Shown: one piece after another, positions 1 to 9,025 of the stretch
Layout: the number at the start of each line of letters is the position of its first letter
How positions within the stretch are numbered: position 1 is the stretch's first letter
Origin: Rana temporaria
Lineage: Eukaryota; Chordata; Amphibia; Anura; Ranidae
Length of the DNA: 64,000 bases
Reading direction: 5' to 3'
Assembly: GCF_905171775.1 (NCBI RefSeq)
Contig: NC_053494.1
Coordinates: forward strand, 162,596,101-162,660,100
The notes under the pieces: generated by a model
The model's input: only the letters and a program-made list of their open reading frames with translations
Database searches by the model: none
Told to the model about the DNA's origin: nothing
Translations under genes and position numbers: made by a program

Positions 1-1062
1 TTCTCACATGTACAGATATGGAGGAAAAACTGCAAACACTGGAGGAAACACTGCAAATTTGTTATTATTTTTTGCCCTAAATGGATGTTTTTTGAATAGC
101 ACAATAGAAGAAAAGTATCTAAAGGGTGTATCTCACAGTAACATATGCAGTGCTGGTGTAATTTGATTTCTGAAGCAGGACTGACTCCTATATATTTCTG
201 TCCCTATAAGCACAATCAGAAACTTTTCCCTAAAGTATCTAATGCAGAGTATCTCACAGGAACATATGCAGTGCTGGTGTAATTTGATTTCTGAAGTAGG
301 ACTGACTCCTATATATTTCTGTCCCTATAAGCACAGTCAGGAACCTTTCCCTAAAGTATCTAATGCAGAGTATCTCACAGGAACATATGCAGCGTTGGTG
401 TAATATGATTTCTGAAGCAGGACTGACTCCTATATATTTCTGTCCCTATAGGCACAATCAGGAACCTTTCCCTAAAGTATCTAATGCAGAGTATCTCACG
501 GGAACATATGCAGGGCCAGTGTAATATGATTTCTGAAGCAGGACTGACTCCTATATATTTCTGTCCCTATAAGCACAATCAGGAACCTTTCCCTAAAGTA
601 TCTAATGCAGAGTATCTCACGGGAACATATGCAGGGCCGGTGTAATATGATTTCTGAAGCAGGACTGACTCCTATATATTTCTGTCCCTATAAGCACAAT
701 CAGGAACCTTTCCCTAAAGTATCTAATGCAGAGTATCTCACAGGAACATATGCAGCGCTGGTGTAATTTGATTTCTGAAGCAGGACAGTCTGACGCCTAT
801 ATATTTCTCTCCCTACAAGCAGCAGCAGCAGCCTTTCCCTACCCTAACTAAAGCAGAGTGACGAGCTGTGCTATGTCCCTCTAGCTTATATAGAGGCTGG
901 GTCACATGCTGGGTCACATGCTGCACTGGCCAATCACAGCCATGCCATTAGAAGGCATGGCTGTGATGGCTTCTAGGTCACACAATTAAAACAAATGGTG
1001 ATTGGCTGACCTGCAGCGCGCCATTACATTGCCGAACACCGAACCCGATTCGCTCAACCCTA
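1..1062. mobile_element. right part of a hAT-like element carrying a satellite array
   Basis: The sequence ends at 1062 with ATTCGCTCAACCCTA, which mirrors the TAGAGTTGAGCGAAC terminus of the element at 11249-11650 that has an 8-bp duplication. I therefore read 1062 as the right end of a hAT-type element whose left end lies before the window. It holds a short hairpin around 932-965 (CAGCCATGCC / GGCATGGCTG) and a six-copy tandem array. It interrupts an LTR whose remainder begins at 1063. No transposase is visible. The superfamily call rests on the terminus only. Confidence 0.5.
113..857. repeat. 121-bp tandem repeat, about six copies
   Basis: The motif TATCTCACAG or a close variant recurs at 129, 250, 371, 492, 613 and 734, exactly 121 bases apart each time. 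Copies differ only by scattered substitutions; the last copy is more divergent (ACAGTCTGACGCC around 785) and fades out in GCAGAG near 857. The invariant spacing without indels suggests recent expansion by unequal exchange or gene conversion. The array lies inside the hAT-like element. Confidence 0.93.
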
Positions 1063-1422
1063 GTGGCAGAGACTTAACCCCAAGTTCGAGTGACATTCTG
1101 GCTGCCAGGCTTGTGAGAGAGGCCTGTCCAGGTGCGCTGTGCCCACTCTGGCTGTAGTGGTGAATTATAAGTTGTCGTCGGAAGCAGGACTGTTTCCTAT
1201 CTACATACACCTGAATCTGCTATTCTCCATTTCTGTTAACTTTTCACTCTTCATCAAGTTCTACTGTTTTTACCCGGCTGGGAAATAAAAGCACAGAAAA
1301 GACACCTGTTTTGTGGACATTCCATTTACTACAACTCTCATCAAGCACCCTAGACTGCGTAGACACAGAGGTAACGTGCCACCCAAAACAAACCAGCAGC
1401 TCCTTCGGGGGTCAGTGCTACA
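1063..1422 (+). mobile_element. 3' remnant of an LTR related to the 2063-3139 LTR
   Basis: From GTGGCAGAGAC at 1063 the sequence parallels 2777-3139 in order: GGCAGAGAC, CTGGCTGCCAGG, GAGAGGCCTGTCC, an AATAAAAGCACA poly(A) signal region near 1285, GACACCTG, GACATTCCAT, CAGAGGTAAC, and finally GCTACA ending at 1422. The 5' part has been displaced by the hAT-like element. It is diverged from the second copy, so it is an older insertion of the same family. Confidence 0.7.
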
Positions 1423-1958
1423 CATGTAAGCCTTAACAAAAAAATTATACAATTAGTCAAATAAATTATTGTTTTTATCCAAAAGCGGTAATCAAGCTTA
1501 AAAGAGGGTGAAAGGGGTAAAAAGAAAAGAAAACATAGCATAATTGTTTATATTCTAACTTTTCACTTCTATAAACTGATGCATGGTGATGCAACAGATT
1601 TAGACACGCAAATACATTAAAGGCAAACTCCAGCTCACACCATGGTTACACAAGCAGTTACAGCAACAGTTGTGTTCCTTTTGCGATAAAAGCTTTACAT
1701 AAATAAATATAAGATGATCATTGTAAGCAGCCCCGTCTGTAGTAAATAGCTTGTCTCAACCATTGAACTGCTACATCTGCAGGACAGCTTGTTCTGTTGA
1801 AAACCAACAGACATACTGGCAAGATCACCAGGTGAATGTAATGAAAGAAATAAAGAATGAAAAAGCCAAACGCTATTATTAGTGAAAAAACAAAAAAATA
1901 AACACTAATACATTTCCAGTGAGCAGCTACCACTAAAGAAGTGCAATTACCACACTAA
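1423..1958. other. no gene seen
   Basis: A/T-rich sequence with no credible coding region, structural RNA or clear repeat boundary. Short open frames here have no recognisable motifs. Confidence 0.5.
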
Positions 1959-2058
1959 TCATGGAGCATAAATAGATTGAAGCAAGCAAACTAAAATTAC
2001 TATCCCTTAATCATACAATATACTGTATATAAAAGAATGTGTGACATATACATCTATA

Positions 2059-2062
2059 TAAA
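2059..2062. repeat. target-site duplication TAAA of the solo LTR (left)
   Basis: TAAA directly precedes TGTAGC and recurs at 3140-3143 directly after GCTACA. Confidence 0.75.
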
Positions 2063-3139
2063 TGTAGCACCTGTGTACTTTCAGTACAGGTGCTATTCTA
2101 AATTTAAAGGGACATGAGAGAGTTAATTAGCTCTCATCCAAGTGAGTTGTACAAATTAGTCCTCTGTTCCAGCTGGGCTGTACTGTCGGTTTATTCTGTG
2201 TTCCTGAGGTGCCTTTCCACCCTATAGCGGCAGGTGGCAGCAGTGGAGTCCAGGCTGGGGTGCTTCTTGCCAGCAGCCAATCAGGAGGGGTTTTCCCTCG
2301 TGGGGCATGCTGGGGGAAGGTACTTCTGGAGCAGACGCCATTAGGCGGGCTTCTTCTTGTTCCGGGTACGGCACCCACCTTCAGGGTGACCACACATCAC
2401 GGCCCCCGACAATGCGGCCTACCAGGCCGGGGTGCGCGTGCCACGCAGTGTTCTATTCCTGGTTCCGGTACCCTATTGGCCCAGAGCATTTGAAGCTATG
2501 GCGGGGCCCCAGTAATCGACTGGGTCCCCAATTCTGAGAAGATCCCAAGCGAGATAGCTGTTCGGTGGGGAGTCCGTCTGAGGAGCGTCAATGAGAGGCT
2601 GGCGGTCCAACAGGGCCTAGACAATCCACCGGGGATCGAGGTAACCGCACACTGAGGGGTGGAAGCTAGCCACCTATCAGTTGGTAACCACATTGAAACT
2701 ACCTGGGCAAGATTCAGGCAAGAAGAAGTTTACTGAGGAGAACAGTCTCCATATCCTAAGTTCTGAGGCCAGGTTTGTGGCAGAGACCTGCTCCTCTCAA
2801 GGTGCCGAGTGATACCCTGGCTGCCAGGTCGGTGTGAGAGGCCTGTCCGGGTACACTATACCCACTCCGGCTGGAGTGGCGACGAAAGTGAAGTGTCATT
2901 GGAAGTAGGACTGCTTCCGATCTGTTAGGCCTGAATCTGCTACTTCTTCTCCTCGCCCATCTTTGACCTATCTACCTCAAGTTTTACTGTTTGCTGAAAT
3001 AAAAGCACAAGAAAGACACCTGCTGTTTGGACATTCCATCATTTCTGCTCTCTATCTTTATCATCTACCCCTAGACGCTCACAGAGGTAACACGCCATCC
3101 CTATTCTATCCAGCGGCTCCTTCAGGGGTAATCGCTACA
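2063..3139 (+). mobile_element. complete solo LTR (1077 bp), probably Ty3/gypsy-like or ERV-like
   Basis: It begins TGTAGCACC and ends TCGCTACA, so it has TG...CA ends inside a short inverted repeat TGTAGC/GCTACA. It is flanked by the direct repeat TAAA (2059-2062 and 3140-3143). AATAAA near 2996 followed by GACACCTG and GACATTCC is a plausible poly(A) region, giving plus orientation. The first 40 bases hold a hairpin (AGCACCTGT / ACAGGTGCT). No internal retroelement genes remain, so it is a recombinational solo LTR. The related remnant at 1063-1422 shows it is a repeated family. Superfamily is not certain from a 4-bp duplication alone. Confidence 0.85.
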
Positions 3140-3336
3140 TAAATAACCAATCTGTGCATACTGTATGCCATTTGTCCAAAAACTGTACATTTCACATATT
3201 TGTTTGGACTACAAATATTTGGAGGTGATGTGTTTCTATATGTTCATGTTCATAATAGTGTGATTTATTTCATATATTTTTATATATTGTATGATTAAGG
3301 GATATTGATTTTTGTTTGAGCGCTTATGCTCTATGT

Positions 3337-4020
3337 TAAATGAAAGAAAGTCAAAGAAAGAACACAAATTCAGCCACCACATCTAGAAATATTAAATATA
3401 AGTCTATATATCACATCAAGTAGGTTTGTGAAAAAATAATGATAATAGCTTCCAATCTTCCACCACACCCGGTGTCAGTGAATCCTCTTCCGTCAGATGC
3501 AAAACTCACCAACTCAAATTGCCTTACACTCTCGTGTTCGGCATGTAAACGTGTACAAAAAGACCTCACTGGTAGGTATAGCAGATAATCCCAGTTCCAA
3601 CCAATTCACTGCCAGAAAGCTTCGCTTGTAAATAAAAGAAGTGCTCAAAATAGCATGATACCGTAAAATCAGTTTAATAACACACTTAAATCTTCAAATA
3701 TAGCACTCACATGAATCTCAAAAAATAGAGCAATACACTGCACAGCAAACACTCGTTCAGAGATGAACCGAAAACCGAGTATATTGGTCACAGCAGACCC
3801 AAGGTGTCAACTGATCGCTCACAACCGTCTTTTATGATGAAACATGTCGGGGCGTGAAGTGAACGTGGGACGTACCAAGGCCGATCAAGGAAGCAGAGAT
3901 CCATGAAGGAACAGCGGGGAGGTGGTAAATGATCAGTTGGCACCCGGCCTGGCAAGGAGCAGCCATCTTGGTACTCCCAGGAGCTCTAACTACTAGTACC
4001 TGATAGCTACTGTCAACCTC
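3337..4020 (-). mobile_element. Penelope-like terminal-repeat fragment
   Basis: This stretch has the style of other Penelope-like ends in the window (compare 27180-27900): many short A-rich clauses, a TTTAATAACACAC tract near 3673, ACTCACATG near 3706, and then TGATGAAACATGTCGG at 3836-3851. That last motif parallels the hammerhead-like core and following bases at 60324-60356. No GIY-YIG or RT coding sequence is present. The family assignment is inference from motif order. Confidence 0.35.
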
Positions 4021-4029
4021 TTCAAGCAT

Positions 4030-4160
4030 TCAGACATCGGCTTCATCATTATCACCATCCTCAGTTTCATCCCACTCATCCTCCTTATCCATCATCATCC
4101 TCATCCACCCTGCTCATCATCATCACCATCCTCACCTTCATCTTTAGCATAATCAGCTCT
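4030..4160. repeat. ATC/CTT-rich low-complexity tract
   Basis: Repeated CATCATCATC, CCATCCTCA and TCATCCAC blocks form a degenerate trinucleotide-type tract just upstream of the LINE. Confidence 0.75.
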
Positions 4161-4179
4161 TCATCCTGACCAACTAGGT

Positions 4180-5340
4180 AAGTACACCGGGCTACCTTAG
4201 GTAGTTGATCCAGGGCAACCCGATCCCCTACGTGGGATTGGGAAGGAATTTTTTCCATCCTCTAGAATATGGAAAAGAGGAGGAGGCCTAGCAGTGATCT
4301 ACAAATCTTGCATCTCACTCACCAAACCAACGCTACAGAACTCATTGCCTTTCATGGAAACACTCACTCTGCAACTTCAAACAACACCAGAGGAAACCGT
4401 CCACATATTGCTATGCTACAGACCACCGGGACCGAAGACTGACCTCTTCACACCTCTCACCGAATTCATCTCTACGTACGCCTTGAAAACAAGAAACCTC
4501 CTGCTACTTGGGGACTTCAACCTTTGGGCTAGCACCTCCAAAGACCCAATCGCCACCGCCTGCATCAACCAACTGGAAGAACTAGGTCAGCAGCAACTGA
4601 TAAATGCTCCCACGCATGGTTCGGGTCACACCATCGACCTCATCTTCAAACACAATATGGACATCAACATACTGGTCAACACGCCTTTACCATGGACGGA
4701 CCACCACGCCATCAAATTCAAAATAACCACCAGCGCAGTTTTCCAAAAACCTACAAAATCAATAACACACTGGACAAGATCGCAGAAAAAACTACACTTG
4801 CAACTCTTCAAAACCACACTAGAAAACCAAATAGCAATGCTAAACCAAAACCGTTCAACGGAAAAAACACTCTACGGCCTTAACAAAACATTACAGACAG
4901 CAGACATAGTAGCTCTGAAGCACAGAGCACTTATCCGCAAAAAAAATTCAGGTTGGTTCAACCTGAACGTAAAGGATCGGGTGACATTCAAGACACTCTG
5001 CCTCACTCACAAATGCACACAAGGAAAAGCCCCGCAATACCTATGCGAGAAAATACGACACTACAACCCTGGGCGGGGCCCTACAGTCGACAAATCAAAA
5101 CATGTTCAGCATCCCCAAGACCCGCTACAAATCAAAAGGAGAACGAAAATTTGCAGTCCAGGGGCCACGGCTATAGAACGCGCTACCAACCATCATCTGC
5201 ATGGAAGATAACCATTGCGCCTTAAGGAAAAAACTGAAGACCCACCTCTTCTGAAGGACAGGGACGACTCTGGATAAAAGTGCCTTGTGGTGATTTAGTT
5301 CGGATTTGTTAGCGCTATATAAGTTACTCACTCACTCACC
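4180..5340 (+). mobile_element. L2/CR1-type non-LTR retrotransposon, internally deleted
   Basis: The unit holds an endonuclease-domain reading frame, then the extreme C-terminus of the RT polyprotein, then a 3' tail containing TTAGCGCTATATAAGTTACT and (CTCA)n at 5313-5340. The GCGCTATATAA tail with a short tandem end is typical of L2/CR1 LINEs. About 1.5 kb or more of RT-coding sequence expected between the two domains is missing. It cannot be autonomous. Confidence 0.85.
4267..5254 (+). pseudogene. L2/CR1 LINE ORF2 remnant: endonuclease joined to RT C-terminus
   Basis: The frame opens with W-K-R-G-G-G-L-A-V-I-Y-K near 4270-4305, then shows endonuclease landmarks: CYRPPG (about 4415), LLLGDFN (about 4505), HTIDLIF (about 4627) and WTDHHAIKFKI (about 4690). 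This is the apurinic-like endonuclease (EEP fold) that nicks target DNA in LINE insertion. Near 4955 the frame passes directly into VKDRVTFKTLCLTHKC, a motif from the far C-terminus of the RT ORF. The palm and fingers of RT are therefore deleted, yet the frame stays open across the join to 5211. The expected end (KLKTHLF, stop at 5252-5254) lies in another frame, and there the usual RLWNAL tryptophan codon is TAG. The absence of an ATG and the 5' truncation mean no start is assigned. Confidence 0.85.
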
Positions 5341-5609
5341 CTCTCTATTTGTCCCATTTACCATTTTCCTTGAAAGTGAAAGTAAAAGAAAATCCCAAAT
5401 TTTGGGTTTTCCCCAGAACAGTAATAAATGACAAATTTTAGTATGGAGACACTGGTTCTGGTGACCTGGGGGGGGAGGGATTCCTTTAATTTTTAGGGAT
5501 TTCTTATCACTTCCTGTTTTGCTATGGGACACAGATGGCAAAAAAACAAAACCCTCCCTTACTCTATCCAAAATGGAGAAAAAAAAATGTCCCTATAGTT
5601 CTACTTTAG
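5340..5609 (+). mobile_element. MITE family X, 5'-truncated copy
   Basis: Shares AAAATCCCAAATTTTGGG, CACTTCCTGT, GGGACACAGATGGC and the end ACTCTATCCAAAATGG with copies at 8350-8800 and 43752-43939. The left terminal repeat is missing. The internal start near 5340 abuts the LINE tail exactly. Confidence 0.75.
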
Positions 5610-6143
5610 AGAAAATAGACTGTGCAATTTGCAAGTTTCTCCAGAACTTAGTAAATGAGGTAAAGCTTCACTTTACAAGGAATACCCAATCACATGGAAG
5701 GAAAAAAAACAGCATTTTTGTTTTCAAATAATTGGATGATGGCAGTCAGCAGAGCTCCACTATATTACTAAGCTCTATAGCAACTTCACTCGCAAAGTCT
5801 ACGTGTTTTTGGTAAATCCACCACATTACATGTAGTAAAAGCTATCTATTTTCTACGGTCATTTCAGACTTTGTTTGTGTATATACAAGCACATACACTG
5901 CTCAAAAAAATTAAAGGAACACTTTTTAATCAGAACACCTGGGATATTGGCATGGATGGGCAACAAAGAGACGACCTCCAAAACAGGAATGTTTTTTCAG
6001 GTGGAGGTGTCTGACATTTTTTTCCCTACTCATCTTTTCTGACAGTTTTTCACTAGTTTTGCATTTGGCTAGGGTCGAGGTGATACTTGGACCCTATAAA
6101 GGCTGCACAGGCAGTCCAACTCCTCCAGGATGGCACATCATAC

Positions 6144-6148
6144 GTGTC
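6144..6148. repeat. target-site duplication GTGTC (left copy)
   Basis: GTGTC abuts TGTAAC here and recurs at 6865-6869 abutting GTTACA. Confidence 0.9.
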
Positions 6149-6864
6149 TGTAACAGAACCGCAAATGGGACAGGGGTTAAGGCCGTTTAAAGATATTCCA
6201 TTCCCGAACCCAAGGCAGCTATCGACACTCCAAAATCCAGCGAACACGACCCATACAAGTTCCCCCATTAACGAGACACACAGCTCTCTATGAATTTCAA
6301 GCAGGTCTGCCAATCTTTATTGAGAAAGCAGGCTCTTATATACACAAAAAGAATACTGCAGTAATCAAATGAACAATGACCCAACTCCACCCACAACATC
6401 ACACACTGGTTCCTAACGAGCCCCAATACACATCTTTTAGTAGACATTCTGACCTAATTTACATGAGCTAATTAACTACAGCTGATGATTCATACACCTG
6501 ATCGTTAGGTTGTCTGTTAACTTACAATACACACTTTGTCATCAATAGACCTTCACACAATACAGGGTCAATCAGCACAAGCCACAATGAAAGGTCCTCA
6601 GAAGCCATCCTAGATTCATTTACATCACACCAGACAGACAGGTGGACTGGATGACATTAACACCTAACAATATGTGTGAGTCACTCTTTCAATTAACCTG
6701 TTCAGAATCAACAACCAGTTCTCCACAGATATGCTGGAATATATTGTGGATAATAATTACATAATAGTCCCATCTCAGGTAGTCCAAGATATATTCTGAC
6801 TGTCCATTATTTTCTGGCTCATGCTTTCTAAGAGCTTCTGGGTCCCACGGGCCCTCCCGTTACA
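6149..6864 (-). mobile_element. solo LTR (716 bp) inside the Tc1-like element
   Basis: Begins TGTAACAGAACC and ends CTCCCGTTACA, with TGTAAC/GTTACA inverted ends. Flanked by a perfect 5-bp duplication GTGTC at 6144-6148 and 6865-6869. Removing it rejoins the transposase HTH coding sequence, which proves insertion. Reverse-strand TATATAAGAG followed by AATAAA (around 6316-6350 read on the minus strand) suggests minus orientation. No internal genes remain. Confidence 0.92.
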
Positions 6865-8349
6865 GTGTCATTTCCAGAAGGTTTGCAATGTCTCTTAGCA
6901 CAGTCTCAATAGCATGGAGGAGATTCCAGGAGACAGGCAGTTACGCTAGGAGAGCTAGACAGAGCCGTAGAAGGTCCTTAACCCATCAGCAGGACCGATA
7001 TCTGCTCCTTTGTGCAAGGAGGAACAGGATGAGCACTGCCAGAGCCCTACAAAATGACCTCCAGCAGGCCACTGGTGTGAATGTCTCTGACCAAACAATC
7101 AGAAACAGACTTCATTAGGGTGGCCTAAGGGCCGGACACTGTGGAGCTCGTTTGGCATTTTCCATTGAACACCAGAATTTGCAGGTCTGCCACTGGTGCC
7201 CCATGCTTTTCACAGAGAGCAGGTTCACCCTGAGCATATGTGACAGACGTGAAAGGGTCTGGAGAAGCCGCTGAGAACTTTATGCTGCCTGTAACATCGT
7301 TCAGCATGCCCAGTTTGGTGGTGGGTCAGTGATGGTCTGGGGAGGCATATCCATGGAGGAACGCACAGACTTCTACAGGCTACACAGTGGCACCCTGACT
7401 GCCGTTAGGTATCGGGATGAAATCCTTGGACCCATTGTCAGACCCTACGCTGGTGCAGTGGGTCCTGGGTTTCTCCTGTTGCACGACAATTCCCGGCCTC
7501 ATGTTGCGAGAGCATGCAGCCAGTTCCTGGAGGATGAAGAAATTGATACCATTGAATGGCCCTCACGCTCACCTGACCTAAATCCAAAAGAACACCTCTG
7601 GGACATTATATTTCGGTCCATCCGGTGCCGCCAGGTTGTACCTCAGTCTGTTCAGGAGCTCGGTGATGCTCTGGTCCAGATCTGGAAGGAAATACCCCAG
7701 GACACCATCCGTCACCTCATTAGGAGCATGCTCTGATGTTGTCAGGCATGCATACAAGCACTTGGGGGCCATACAAACTACTGAGGACCATTTTGAGTTG
7801 TTGCAATGAAATTTCAGCAAAATGGAATAGCTTGCTGCATAATTTTTTCACTTTGATTTTTGGGGTGTCTTTGAATTTAGCCCTCTGTAGGTGGGTAATT
7901 TTCATTTCCATCAAATGATGTGCCATCCTTTCATTCCTAACACATTACCCAGTTTATATCAGTATAGATATCCAGCATGAGATTTTTGCCCGTTGAGATC
8001 TGATATGTTTTCAAAGTGTTCCTTCCAGTGTACATCATTTGCTGAAAAAAAAACCTCCCAACCACTTGGATTAGAATGGTCCAATCCCTTGTTAGAACAT
8101 ATTTCATATATGTAGTGGGGATACTTTACTTTTTCACAATTTTTTTTAGAGATATATTTCCGCAAGTTCCCACTGACATCATTGATCTTTTTAGCTTTTC
8201 ATCAGGGGGTAATTTTTTGCATTGACCACAAGTGGAAAGAGCATTCTTCCCACTGACCAGAGTTGTAGATATAGTAATGTCTAGCAGGGGTTTCCTGAGA
8301 CTGGAAAATTATTTCAAGGGTTCCTCTGAAAAGGTTGCGAAAACCTGCT

Positions 8350-8800
8350 TGAAAGTGTAACTAAATGCAAAACTTTCTTGTTCATTTTGGATAGAGTAAT
8401 GGAGGGCTAGAATCCCTTTCAGTTTTATAATTTTTTTGCCATCTGTGTCCCATAGGGGAGACTTCCCTTCACTTCCTGTTCACTTCCTGTTCCATAGCAA
8501 AAACAGAAAGTGAGAGGAAATCCCTGAAAATTAAGGGAATACCTTGGGGGGTCTCTCAGGTCACCAGAACTAGTGTCCCCATTGCAAGATTCCCCCTCTA
8601 TTACTTTTCTGGGGACAACCCAAAATTTGGGATTTTCTTTTAATTTAACTTTCAATGCAATAGATAAAAAGGAAAAATAGAGAGGTGTGAATCTCCCTAA
8701 TAGGGACAGACAGCAATTAAAAAAACAAAACAAATAGGTGTTCTAATGCCTCTCTACCCGATCCAAAACTAAAAAAAAGTTTTTCCTTTAGTTATACACA
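8350..8800 (-). mobile_element. MITE family X, near full-length copy
   Basis: Terminal inverted repeats of roughly 45 bp: AAAGTGTAACTAAATGC...TTTTGGATAGAGTA at the left and ACCCGATCCAAAAC...TTAGTTATACAC at the right. Shares CCAAATTTTGGG (read on the minus strand), CACTTCCTGT and the GACACAGATGGC block with the copies at 5340 and 43752. No coding capacity. The superfamily is not determined; a duplication is not clear because a second MITE abuts the right end. Confidence 0.8.
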
Positions 8801-9025
8801 TGTGGCGTATCAAAAACAACTAAAGTAAATTAAGTAAGTACAAAATATACAAAATATCTTTATGAATGTCAAATATTGAATACTAATAGTATAAAAAAAT
8901 CACAGACAAGAATGTCTGTAGAATGGTATTAATATATGTGTGTAATTTTTTTATACTATTTTCATTCAATATTTGACATTTCTAAAGATATTTTGTATTT
9001 ACTTAATTTTGATACACCACATGTG
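8797..9025. mobile_element. palindromic MITE (about 229 bp)
   Basis: Left end CACATGTGGCGTATCAAAA is answered by TTTTGATACACCACATGTG at the right, and pairing continues through ATATCTTTATGAATGTCAAATATTGAAT against ATTCAATATTTGACATTTCTAAAGATAT toward a centre near 8910. Shown in segments here because of length; positions 8860-8885 and 8968-8992 are the strongest matches. It is a foldback non-autonomous element of unknown superfamily. Confidence 0.85.

Larger units (their letters stand above)
1959..3336. mobile_element. inverted-repeat element interrupted by a solo LTR
   Basis: The 21-base stretch at 2003-2023 is matched in reverse complement at 3283-3303 (key part TATTGTATGATTAAGGGAT). The match continues outward more weakly: GAGCATAA near 1963 against TTATGCTC near 3325. 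Removing the LTR at 2063-3139 leaves an inverted-repeat unit of roughly 300 bp. It may be a MITE or the head-to-head end of a Penelope-like element, because the following DNA looks Penelope-like. Confidence 0.55.
6075..7736 (+). pseudogene. Tc1-like transposase, disrupted
   Basis: Tc1 transposases bind the terminal repeats through two helix-turn-helix motifs and cut and paste DNA with a DDE catalytic triad. Here the first HTH starts with PIKAAQAVQLLQDG (about 6090-6135), is frameshifted by one base, and is then split by the LTR at 6149-6864. The frame resumes with RRFAMSLSTVSIAWRRFQ near 6876 and runs through a GRPR-like hinge and DQTIRNRLH to 7118. Codons after LH are partly deleted. The block LFTESRFTLS near 7208 should carry the first catalytic Asp, but that codon is missing. 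HDNSRPHVAR (about 7484) gives the second Asp and SPDLNPKEHLWD (about 7570) the Glu, 34 residues apart. Inactive on several counts. The usual ATG is also lost. Confidence 0.88.
5896..8030 (+). mobile_element. Tc1-like DNA transposon (DD34E type), non-autonomous
   Basis: Left terminal repeat starts CACTGCTCAAAAAAATTAAA at 5896, preceded by TA. The right end has AAAGTGTTCCTT...CCAGTG ending at 8030, followed by TA; the central part of the right repeat is deleted. The TA duplication is the Tc1/mariner signature. A broken transposase gene lies inside and is split by a 716-bp solo LTR. Confidence 0.9.

Noticed and set aside
113..857. CRISPR-like array
   Set aside because: Units are contiguous 121-bp copies with no unique spacers and the genome is vertebrate.
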